A DNA stretch of 5,572 nt from Mycoplasmatota bacterium (GCA_022712785.1 JAFLJX010000233.1:1-5572); one strand, 5' to 3'; counted from the stretch's first letter, positions 1-5,138 are shown. Numbers and translations are program-made. The notes: generated by a model from the sequence alone, not told the origin.

Positions 1-302
1 TTCTTTTTAAACTCTTTAATATCTATGTATTTCTTATCATTCTTTTTTCTTTCAGCATTGAAATTTTTTAAATACCATCTGCTTATTGAATGAGCAAGTT
101 CATTAATTTGCTCAACACAAGTATATATCAAACATTTCTCAATTAAAATTTTCTTATAAAGTTTTGAATATTTGTTAGATTTCTTTTTTGAAATTTCATC
201 ATCTGAACCATAGACTCCATGAATAAAATACCAAATATTTGTATCAAAAAAGTACTTGTTTCCTTTTTTCGGGGAAAAAGTACTAGCTGAATAATTAGCC
301 AT
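1..302 (-). CDS. PIN-domain ribonuclease-like protein (N-terminal part, runs off the window)
   Basis: The reading frame starts at ATG 302-300 and stays open for 100 codons to the window edge, so the C-terminus is missing. Near the N-terminus is YFFDTNIWYF (D20), the first-strand motif of PIN nucleases. About 48 residues later comes YTCVEQINELAH (E68), which fits the second conserved acidic position. PIN domains are metal-dependent ribonucleases that use three or four acidic residues; the later ones would lie outside the window. The start is supported by AGGGG seven bases before the ATG. The gene overlaps the stop of the STAS-like gene by eight bases, implying translational coupling and shared control. 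It is the third gene of a GHKL ATPase / STAS / PIN set and is the likely effector. No VapB-type antitoxin lies next to it on the side visible here. The PIN call is good; RNA as substrate and toxicity are inferred from the family. Confidence 0.82.
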   Translation of the reverse strand, partial: MANYSASTFSPKKGNKYFFDTNIWYFIHGVYGSDDEISKKKSNKYSKLYKKILIEKCLIYTCVEQINELAHSISRWYLKNFNAERKKNDKKYIDIKEFKK

Positions 303-618
303 TTGTAATCCCCTCATCTTTTTTAAACTTGATAATTGCCCCTTGATAAACTTCTCTAATATTACTAATTAAATCTCGATCAATACTCTTAAAAGAAATT
401 CTTCCTCCAGAGTTAAAATCTCGGATAACATTTCCTATTAGAGGATTGAGAAATGCAGTAATAACTTTCTCTAATCCAGCAAAATCAATTAACACTTCAT
501 TTTGCTCATCCAAGACAAGATATTCCTTAATTATCTTATAAACTTTCTCCCCATCTTCTTGCGCAACAGCATATTCTGACTTTATAATTTCTTTTATATT
601 AATACTCTTTTTAGCCAT
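295..618 (-). CDS. STAS-like domain protein (DUF4325 type)
   Basis: A 107-aa protein. Its central segment, NEVLIDFAGLEKVITAFLNP, is a hydrophobic strand ending in D-F, then a turn and a helix, as in STAS and DUF4325 proteins. In SpoIIAA and RsbV the phosphorylated serine lies just after this strand. Here Thr54 (Thr55 from the upstream Met) is at about that place, which is an inference from hand alignment. There are two adjacent ATGs. The second (618-616) is seven bases from AGGAG and is preferred; the first (621-619) would be only four bases away and gives 108 aa. The ATPase gene ends at TGA 620-618, so the two overlap by one to four bases, and the PIN gene starts inside this gene's 3' end. 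It probably acts as a switch partner of the ATPase, perhaps as its phosphorylation substrate, controlling the PIN protein. Confidence 0.8.
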   Translation of the reverse strand: MAKKSINIKEIIKSEYAVAQEDGEKVYKIIKEYLVLDEQNEVLIDFAGLEKVITAFLNPLIGNVIRDFNSGGRISFKSIDRDLISNIREVYQGAIIKFKKDEGITNG

Positions 619-1589
619 CATAGTTCTCCTTCTATTTTATCAATGTCTTCTAATGAAATCACTTCAAAATGATCTTCGATTTTTGCAATTAAAAGCATTT
701 CATCGTTTCTATTCATATCAAATTTAATGGATACAATAGTTCCATTAAAAGGTTTGTCTAGTTCTTTTTCAATTTCAAATCCATTATATTCATAGTATCC
801 ATCACTTGAAACGATTTTTAAGTTTCCAGAAGTAATTTTAACAAATTCTAGTACAGAATTCAACCCTAATCCTCCGGAAGTTTCTTCTGACTTTGTAGTA
901 TGGTGTTTTTTTATTGCCCATTTAATCGAATCGATTCCTGATAAATCTTCTTCAACAAATGAATTAACTTCTGCTTTTATTGTTTTGCCAAAATCACAAA
1001 TTACATATGACAAACTGAAATCCTCCTTATCTACAGTTAGACTACCGCAACAAAAAATTTTATCTGTTTGTCCATGTGTCCTCGCATTTTGGAATATTTC
1101 TTCTAATGATCTTTCAATTCTACTTCTTGCTGGTTTTGTCATTGCGAAAAATATATTTACAATATCATGAAATCCAAGAGCTACATGATCTGCAAATTCT
1201 GTTTTTTGGTCACTATTAAAATGTTTAAACTTTGTCAAATATTTCAAATTCTCAGGTCTGTTTTGAAGATTTGGATTTTTCTTAAATAGTTTCCTTGCTG
1301 GTTTAGTAATTTCAACGAGAGAGTCTGTTACCTCTGTTCTACTATTTAATTCCTCAAGCAAATCAAATGAAATGCCCAATAGGTTTTTGTTTTTATAAGT
1401 ATTCAAATTTTGTTCGAGAATTCCTCCTAAAATTGCAGCCATATCTGTAGACACATAATTCAGATTACTAAGGTCTATTTTATTACCAGAGATCATTTCG
1501 TTTTGAATCCAACTCAATATTTGATATGATTCATAATCATTTCTTATTTTTTTAATTTTCTTTGATTGAATAGACACACCTTCTCTCAA
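618..1589 (-). CDS. GHKL-fold (histidine kinase-like) ATP-binding protein
   Basis: A 323-aa protein with a C-terminal GHKL ATPase domain. The N box is SLEEIFQNARTHG at about 161-173 (N168, in the E-x-x-x-N layout). The G1 box is CDFGKTI at about 198-204 (D199, G201). The G2 glycine-rich lid is SGGLGLNSV at about 238-246, and NGTIVSIKF near 282-290 fits the last strand. It has no transmembrane segment, sensor or phospho-acceptor His, so it is a soluble switch kinase or ATPase rather than a sensor kinase. The N-terminal part has IDLSNLNYVSTDMAAILGG (38-56), resembling a STAS strand-helix. The start is uncertain. The TTG at 1589 has only GGAAA upstream. A good GAGAAGG lies inside the frame, too close to the GTG at 1577 but seven bases from an ATT at 1571. 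An out-of-frame ATG at 1618 would join if a T4 run were T5. It is first of a coupled set with the STAS-like and PIN genes. Confidence 0.87.
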   Translation of the reverse strand: MREGVSIQSKKIKKIRNDYESYQILSWIQNEMISGNKIDLSNLNYVSTDMAAILGGILEQNLNTYKNKNLLGISFDLLEELNSRTEVTDSLVEITKPARKLFKKNPNLQNRPENLKYLTKFKHFNSDQKTEFADHVALGFHDIVNIFFAMTKPARSRIERSLEEIFQNARTHGQTDKIFCCGSLTVDKEDFSLSYVICDFGKTIKAEVNSFVEEDLSGIDSIKWAIKKHHTTKSEETSGGLGLNSVLEFVKITSGNLKIVSSDGYYEYNGFEIEKELDKPFNGTIVSIKFDMNRNDEMLLIAKIEDHFEVISLEDIDKIEGEL

Positions 1590-1642
1590 AAGTTTTCCAG
1601 ATTTTTTGCTTTGTACATCTTCTTAACTTGAAATGTTTAATC

Positions 1643-1670
1643 AATGTATTGAAGCTATCTACTATTACAA
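1643..1670 (-). promoter_or_regulatory. possible weak sigma-A-type promoter before the ATPase gene
   Basis: On the minus strand TTGTAA (1670-1665) and TACATT (1648-1643) are 16 bases apart. Each matches its consensus at four of six positions. It sits in the 99-base gap between the membrane-protein ORF and the ATPase gene, where a promoter for the three-gene module would be expected. The match is poor and read-through from upstream is equally possible. Confidence 0.2.
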
Positions 1671-1688
1671 CATGAATCTTAATAACTA

Positions 1689-2045
1689 TTAAACTCCATT
1701 AATAGAACTTTTATTAATATTCATAAGTATTGGTAAAGATAGCGTGATAATCGCTTCAATTAGAAGCACAACCCAAAAAGCTGATTGAAGAACTGTTTCT
1801 TTTCCATTGTTTACATTCATAAAATAATCAACAACAATGAAAAATCCCGAAAATATGTATATATTTAGCTTTTGATCATACATCAATCTAATTCTACTAA
1901 TTTTATGGTTTAAGTATACTGGTAAATAGCACAATATAAATACAGATGATATTGTAATAAAATCAAATAAATCAGTATTAAGTGGGTTTTTCTTAATTGC
2001 TAGAATAGCTATTAGTGTTATCAGAGATATTGCATACCATAACAA
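1689..2045 (-). CDS. multi-spanning membrane protein, probable C-terminal part of a frameshifted gene
   Basis: This 118-aa frame encodes about four hydrophobic helices: near residues 3-17, 28-46, 62-79 and 88-108. The only nearby start is a TTG at 2045 with no ribosome binding site. The same frame is open further upstream without a start, back to a TGA around 2131. That stretch reads as a basic loop (KRKNIQNAVSRKSYFYIFIN) leading into the first helix, which is protein-like and suggests the ORF is the back half of a larger protein. If the T7 run at 2106-2112 were T8, it would join the ORF at 2021-2257 into one 189-aa protein with six helices. The alternative is a separate small protein translated by coupling, since the two ORFs overlap by 25 bases. 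I do not recognise the family. Its position between a HEPN-like gene and the ATPase set does not settle the role. Confidence 0.55.
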   Translation of the reverse strand: MLWYAISLITLIAILAIKKNPLNTDLFDFITISSVFILCYLPVYLNHKISRIRLMYDQKLNIYIFSGFFIVVDYFMNVNNGKETVLQSAFWVVLLIEAIITLSLPILMNINKSSINGV

Positions 2046-2257
2046 ATTAATAAAAATATAAAAATAGGATTTCCTAGAGACAGCATTTTGAATATTTTTC
2101 CTTTTAAAAAAACATTCAAAAAGTAAATTATAATCAATATGGAAAATATTACAACTGACAATAACATATATTCATTATAGTAAATATAATTATACATGTA
2201 GCTTCCGCCTATAATAATACCTAAAATTGTCAATACTCTAACTAAATTTAATTTCAT
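2021..2257 (-). CDS. small membrane protein, probable N-terminal part of a frameshifted gene
   Basis: A 78-aa frame with two or three hydrophobic segments: near residues 5-25, 29-52 and 61-76. I chose the second of two ATGs (2257-2255) because AAAGGAG lies eight bases before it; the first (2263-2261) is only two bases away and adds Met-Tyr. The gene begins about 53 bases after the 300-aa gene on the same strand, with no terminator visible between them, so it is probably in that operon. Its end overlaps the next membrane ORF by 25 bases. Up to the T7 run it reads as a normal two-helix start of a membrane protein (ending YFLNVF). Adding one T would continue into the downstream frame and make a 189-aa six-helix protein. 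I do not recognise the family; immunity or pore-forming roles would be guesses. Confidence 0.6.
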   Translation of the reverse strand: MKLNLVRVLTILGIIIGGSYMYNYIYYNEYMLLSVVIFSILIIIYFLNVFLKGKIFKMLSLGNPIFIFLLICYGMQYL

Positions 2258-2310
2258 ATACATTTCTCCTTTGAATAAAAATCCGATTTACAGTGGTTTT
2301 GTTAGCCAAT

Positions 2311-3213
2311 CTAAGTATGTTTATTAGTACTTGATTCAATCCTCTTCCTTGCTTCATCTTTTCTTTTTTTCATTTTTCTCAATGATTCCTGATATATTAA
2401 TTGATCTTCTATAAATATGAATAGTGCATGATTTAATTCACTACATTCACGATCACTCAATTGATGTATTCCTTTTGATAAAAGACCATAAACACTACCA
2501 CTTAAATCCTCAGTTTCTGGATCCAATACATTTTTACTCTTTAGGTTTAGTATCTTTTTGCTAAAGAGTTCCCCTTTGCTTTCCTCATCCACATGATGAT
2601 TTACAAACTTTTCAAACACTCTTCTTAAGTAGAGTAATGCAGCTATGTGATCACCGTGAATAGTATGTAAATAATATTTGAAGTAATCATCTTTACACTT
2701 ATACTTTTTTAGTTCTTTATCGTATATTCTCGAATTAGGTAAATTAATTAAGTATGGTGAGATATTTTGTCCAATTTTTCTGATAACTAGAAACTTATCC
2801 TCAATAAACATTGAAAAGTAAATCTGAATTTCATGAGAAAGGTTCATTGAGCAACCATATTTCACAAGGAAATTCACTGAACTTTTCTTAAGATTATCAT
2901 ATTCTACAATGTTTATTTCATTATGCACTTTTTCAAAGTACACTTTATTGTGAATGGAATAACGAGTCAATTCATAACTATCTCTTAAAGTCACAAATAT
3001 TTTACTCGAGTGCTCAACTTTGATTTCACTTTTAAGTGGTCTAAAAGTTTCAGTCAGCTTACATTTTGTACAGTATGTTCTAACCTTTTTATCCATGTTG
3101 AAAATTGCTGAAAAATCATCTAAGTAGTCTTTGTGAATTGATTTTTTATTAATAAATATCCCCAGTTCTTGATATATTGGTAAGTTAATTATTTTAGATA
3201 TTAGTTCTTGCAT
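2311..3213 (-). CDS. zinc-ribbon-like protein with HEPN/DUF4145-like C-terminal helical domain
   Basis: A 300-aa soluble protein. The N-terminal half holds YCTKC (C48, C51) and GCSMNLSH (C121, H127), which could form one zinc site, followed by RKIGQNISPYL (145-155). The C-terminal half is helical: LLYLRRVFEKFVNHH (193-207), then VYGLLSKGIHQLSDREC (241-257). I recall this arrangement (Cys/His ribbon, KIGQ, YLRRxFE, LSxGIHELSxxEC) from a family of uncharacterised bacterial proteins, and the C-terminus resembles DUF4145/HEPN domains. The usual HEPN RNase motif R-x4-6-H is not exact: R197 or R198 is followed by H206/H207 at a longer spacing, so catalysis is not shown. The tail (279-300) is rich in Lys/Arg. 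The ATG overlaps the preceding stop (TAATG) and AAGGGGG lies upstream. It is the last soluble gene of the operon and its likely effector or sensor. Confidence 0.75.
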   Translation of the reverse strand: MQELISKIINLPIYQELGIFINKKSIHKDYLDDFSAIFNMDKKVRTYCTKCKLTETFRPLKSEIKVEHSSKIFVTLRDSYELTRYSIHNKVYFEKVHNEINIVEYDNLKKSSVNFLVKYGCSMNLSHEIQIYFSMFIEDKFLVIRKIGQNISPYLINLPNSRIYDKELKKYKCKDDYFKYYLHTIHGDHIAALLYLRRVFEKFVNHHVDEESKGELFSKKILNLKSKNVLDPETEDLSGSVYGLLSKGIHQLSDRECSELNHALFIFIEDQLIYQESLRKMKKRKDEARKRIESSTNKHT

Positions 3214-3434
3214 TAGTTTTCCCCCTTACACTTTTTTTGTTTTAGTCTTGTTATTCTTAGTTCACTCCCACATCCAGAACAATATATATTTAATGTCCCT
3301 TTATTACTTGAGACTGTAAAGATTTCATCAACTACAGGACATATAACTTTTAGATAGTCTTCATGCTTATAAAATTCATGTTCATCTTCAAAGATTGTTA
3401 CTGGTATCTCACCTTTAAACTTAATTACCCTCAT
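3213..3434 (-). CDS. small Cys-containing (possible zinc-binding) protein of unknown function
   Basis: A 73-aa protein. It has three cysteines placed as in a small zinc finger: C32 in VICPV, and C52 and C55 in YCSGCGSEL; C69 is in the basic tail. The missing fourth ligand could be C69 or a His/Asp, or the site could be completed by a partner. The start codon overlaps the stop of the 89-aa gene (ATGA, four bases), and its own stop overlaps the start of the 300-aa gene by one base (TAATG). It therefore sits inside a translationally coupled operon; it has little ribosome binding site of its own. I do not recognise the family. The coupling and the shared Cys motifs suggest that it works with, or binds, the 300-aa protein. 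Confidence 0.65.
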   Translation of the reverse strand: MRVIKFKGEIPVTIFEDEHEFYKHEDYLKVICPVVDEIFTVSSNKGTLNIYCSGCGSELRITRLKQKKCKGEN

Positions 3435-3700
3435 CTTTCTATAACATCAACATTAAAATATTTCTGAGCATTTTCGTGATGTTCATATTCCATTAACTTA
3501 TTATAACTATCATTATAAATAAATGATAACTTGATCTCAAGATCCTTTTCTAAATTTAAATCTATGATAACTTGCCTAAAGACATCAAAACCACCTGCAT
3601 AATCATTAATTAATCCTCCAATATACTTATTATCTTCATCAATAAGATGCAATCCCACATTGCGTGGCCCATCAATTCTAGCTGAAATGTTTAATTTCAT
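3431..3700 (-). CDS. conserved-looking small protein of unknown function
   Basis: An 89-aa protein, acidic, with no membrane segment and no cysteine. Its pattern is strand-rich at the start (MKLNISARIDGPRNVGLHLI), then a glycine-bearing loop (GGLINDYAGGFDVFRQVI), a helix and a further strand (LEIKLSFIY), which looks like a small alpha/beta fold. The ATG lies within ATGA, overlapping the TGA that ends the upstream broken membrane-protein gene by four bases, and its own end overlaps the next start by four bases. It has no good ribosome binding site, so it depends on translation of the upstream frame. The nonsense codon and frameshift there should reduce its expression. I do not recognise the family. 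Confidence 0.6.
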   Translation of the reverse strand: MKLNISARIDGPRNVGLHLIDEDNKYIGGLINDYAGGFDVFRQVIIDLNLEKDLEIKLSFIYNDSYNKLMEYEHHENAQKYFNVDVIER

Positions 3701-4352
3701 TCCAATACTACTCTTTTAAAGTTATATGCAGAATCAGTATAAGCAGTTAAAACTAACTTACCATATTTTATAAGTTCCTTATTTACTTGATTGTATAATC
3801 TATTATATGTTGTTGTTGTTTCATCAAACGGAAAATAATCTTTCAAAATCATTGGTAGTTTGTTATACTTTTTTGCAAGCTCACTTTGTCCAGAATTTGA
3901 TGAATCTAGTTTTTTATCATACTCTGCTCTCTCATAATCAGTTTTTATTTTGATTTCATCACCAATAATTAATGACCAATCAGTAATTGAAGAATTTATT
4001 GTTATATTTAAATTTTCTATAGCAATTTCAAATGATTAAACATTTTCGCCATCTTTACTTTTCCTCTCAACTAATCGTTCCATTAATTGTAATGATTTAC
4101 TAATATCAGTTATTCTCCTATAAGCAGACAATGCAGACTCTTTAAGTGTAGCTGCAAACTCATTTCTAATTCCTCTCTTAGAAATGGTATATGTTATCGC
4201 AATTGTTGATACAAACTGTAATAGATAAACTAGACTAATAAGTAGTCTACTGGATTCTTTATAGTCTATTATTGAGATAATCAATGTCGTAATTGCGAGG
4301 AGTATTATAGATACACAGAAATATATCTTGTCTTGTAAATTTAGTTTTTCAT
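3697..4352 (-). pseudogene. two-transmembrane (SLATT-like) protein, broken by a frameshift and an in-frame stop
   Basis: Restoring one A in the A5 run right after ATG 4352-4350 (minus strand) and reading through TAA 4038-4036 gives a continuous 218-residue protein ending in a TGA that overlaps the next gene by four bases. GAAGG lies before the ATG. As it stands, translation stops at ATG-AAA-AAC-TAA. The restored start reads MKKLNLQDKIYF. Helix 1 is at about 11-30 and helix 2 at about 37-56, followed by a long cytoplasmic helix (about 58-105). The stop is at codon 106, and 112 open codons with no ATG/GTG/TTG near their start follow it. Two helices near the N-terminus and a long helical tail resemble SLATT domains, membrane effectors linked to nucleotide-signalling defence systems; that is an inference. 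It is first of the operon with the 89-, 73- and 300-aa genes. The only start in the surviving front piece (TTG 4284) lacks a ribosome binding site and cuts into helix 1. Confidence 0.72.
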
Positions 4353-4383
4353 TTTATCTTACCTTCTTTATATGTCATATTTG

Positions 4384-4451
4384 GCACTTATTTCCCTTAA
4401 TAAATATCTTATTTTTATATAAATGGCTTTAATAAAAGCACTTATTTTTAT
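4384..4451. repeat. short direct repeats upstream of the minus-strand operon
   Basis: CTTATTT occurs three times on the plus strand, at 4387, 4408 and 4441. The first and third copies share GCACTTATTT (4384-4393, 4438-4447). The second and third share CTTATTTTTAT (4408-4418, 4441-4451). The spacings of 21 and 33 bases are near two and three helical turns. The repeats lie 35-100 bases before the start of the two-transmembrane gene, where a regulator could bind. In an AT-rich region they may be chance. Confidence 0.35.
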
Positions 4452-4533
4452 TTGTATGGTTACTTCTCCAGGTACTTCAGTAAAATTACCAGCTGACATT
4501 TATAATTATCACTGGAGGAGAGTGATTACATGA
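4423..4533 (+). CDS. possible 36-aa ORF, likely gene remnant
   Basis: A plus-strand frame starting MALIKALIFICMV and ending DIYNYHWRRVIT. Its TGA overlaps the next ATG as ATGA, the usual coupling in phage and ICE early operons. No ribosome binding site precedes the ATG and the start lies inside a small hairpin (GCTTT/AAAGC). The polar, tryptophan-bearing second half looks more like real protein than the first half, so it may be the 3' tail of a gene whose front has been replaced. It opposes the surrounding minus-strand genes. I do not recognise it. Confidence 0.3.
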   Translation: MALIKALIFICMVTSPGTSVKLPADIYNYHWRRVIT

Positions 4534-4634
4534 GTGAGAAAAAATGTGATGTAAAATGGGATGAGTTAATCAAGAAAATCAAAACACCAAAACTAAGAAG
4601 ACTAATTAATTTTAGTCTCTTTTCTTTAAGTTAA
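4530..4634 (+). CDS. possible 34-aa ORF with strong ribosome binding site, probably truncated
   Basis: The ATG at 4530 is preceded by GGAGGAG at a distance of about nine bases, one of the best ribosome binding sites in the window. The peptide begins MSEKKCDVKWDELIKKIKTP, a charged, helix-forming start that looks like a real gene. It then turns into a hydrophobic tail (LINFSLFSLS) where the frame enters the hairpin and the antisense of the repressor's last codons. A good start with an abrupt meaningless end suggests a gene cut by the insertion or recombination that brought in the repressor segment. It could also be a genuine micropeptide. Confidence 0.35.
   Translation: MSEKKCDVKWDELIKKIKTPKLRRLINFSLFSLS
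4599..4627 (+). terminator. hairpin with T-rich tail, between convergent frames
   Basis: AGACTAA (4599-4605) pairs with TTAGTCT (4612-4618) around the six-base loop TTAATT, and CTTTTCTTT follows on the plus strand. On the minus strand the same hairpin is followed by a less regular T-rich stretch, so it may also end the repressor transcript. The repressor stop codon (4614-4612) lies inside the stem. The stem is AT-rich and would be a weak terminator. Confidence 0.4.
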
Positions 4635-4977
4635 TTTTAAGTATTGCAATCCAGTGAGCTAATGCTTCTGGTTCTATCGCATGATCCCCAATAAGCAAAT
4701 TGTATTTCTTCATGAGTTCTTCGTTCTCTAAATCAATATCATGTACAAATGCTAACTCAGAAGGACTAATTTTTAAATCTGTGTTCCCAAATAAATAATC
4801 AGTTGTAACATTGTAATACTGAGCAAGTTTTAAAAGTGTTGCATTATTAGGTTCATACTTTCCAGTCTCATAATGACTATATGCACTACGAGTCATGTTC
4901 AAATAGTTAGCTAATTCTGATTGGCTGATTATTTTCTCTTTCCTTAATTCTTTTAATCTAATTGCTATTATATTCAT
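4612..4977 (-). CDS. XRE/Cro-CI-family helix-turn-helix repressor
   Basis: A 121-aa DNA-binding protein. Residues 1-67 form an HTH_3 domain: IAIRLKELRKEK, SQSELANYLNMTRSAYSHYETGKYEPN (turn and recognition helix), then LLKLAQYYNVTTDYLFGNTD. The C-terminal part includes LENEELMKKYNLLIGD and a final helix, a tail common in XRE regulators of Bacilli and probably used for dimerisation. There is no S24 peptidase (LexA/CI autocleavage) domain, so induction would need an antirepressor or an ImmA-type protease, and neither is visible. The start is ATG 4977, with AGGAGG seven or eight bases before it. An upstream TTG at 5058 in the same frame would add a hydrophobic 27-residue extension over the ribosome binding site and is rejected. 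It probably represses its own promoter and a divergent one through the ATTGATAG sites upstream. Confidence 0.9.
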   Translation of the reverse strand: MNIIAIRLKELRKEKIISQSELANYLNMTRSAYSHYETGKYEPNNATLLKLAQYYNVTTDYLFGNTDLKISPSELAFVHDIDLENEELMKKYNLLIGDHAIEPEALAHWIAILKINLKKRD

Positions 4978-5051
4978 TACGACACCTCCTATTACTATTT
5001 TACCCTCTAAAGATATTAAAACTAACAAAAATGGTAATACAGAGAATAATA

Positions 5052-5072
5052 CTATCAATTATGTATATTATA
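5052..5072 (-). promoter_or_regulatory. candidate repressor promoter -10 box and operator half-site
   Basis: On the minus strand TATAAT (5072-5067) is a perfect -10 hexamer about 90 bases before the repressor ATG. No good -35 is seen at 16-18 bases. Seven bases further downstream is ATTGATAG (5059-5052), where transcription would start, the expected place for an autorepression operator. Confidence 0.4.
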
Positions 5073-5095
5073 GACAGTAATAATATCGTATTTTA

Positions 5096-5124
5096 TTGAC
5101 GATGATAGTTTTCTTTGATAATAT
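5096..5124 (+). promoter_or_regulatory. sigma-A-type promoter facing away from the repressor gene
   Basis: TTGACG (5096-5101), a 17-base spacer and TAATAT (5119-5124) make a good vegetative promoter on the plus strand. It is divergent from the repressor gene, as in phage and ICE lysogeny switches. ATTGATAG begins six bases after the -10 box (5131-5138), and a related GATGATAG overlaps the -35 end (5101-5108). No gene follows within the roughly 140 bases before the terminator hairpin. Confidence 0.55.
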
Positions 5125-5130
5125 CTAATT

Positions 5131-5138
5131 ATTGATAG
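5131..5138 (+). promoter_or_regulatory. putative operator half-site ATTGATAG
   Basis: The octamer ATTGATAG here is the same as the one on the minus strand at 5059-5052. Each copy sits six or seven bases downstream of the -10 box of its own promoter, reading in the direction of transcription. This symmetric placement suggests binding by the neighbouring XRE repressor. The right copy also lies in an imperfect inverted repeat between about 5107 and 5147 (TAGTTTTC against GAAAAACTA). Confidence 0.4.

Noticed and set aside
985..1170. Plus-strand 61-codon frame
   Set aside because: It lies wholly inside the antisense of the GHKL ATPase gene, covering its motifs, and has no ribosome binding site.
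1675..1695. TTAATA/TATTAA inverted repeat after the membrane ORF as a terminator
   Set aside because: The stem is short, has no G-C pair and lacks a T run, so it would not stop transcription.
4426..4439. GCTTT/AAAGC hairpin as terminator or riboswitch part
   Set aside because: Five base pairs with no T tail in either direction; too small to support a call.
4978..5058. N-terminal 27-residue extension of the repressor from TTG 5058
   Set aside because: It reads through the AGGAGG ribosome binding site that serves ATG 4977 and gives a hydrophobic leader foreign to XRE proteins.
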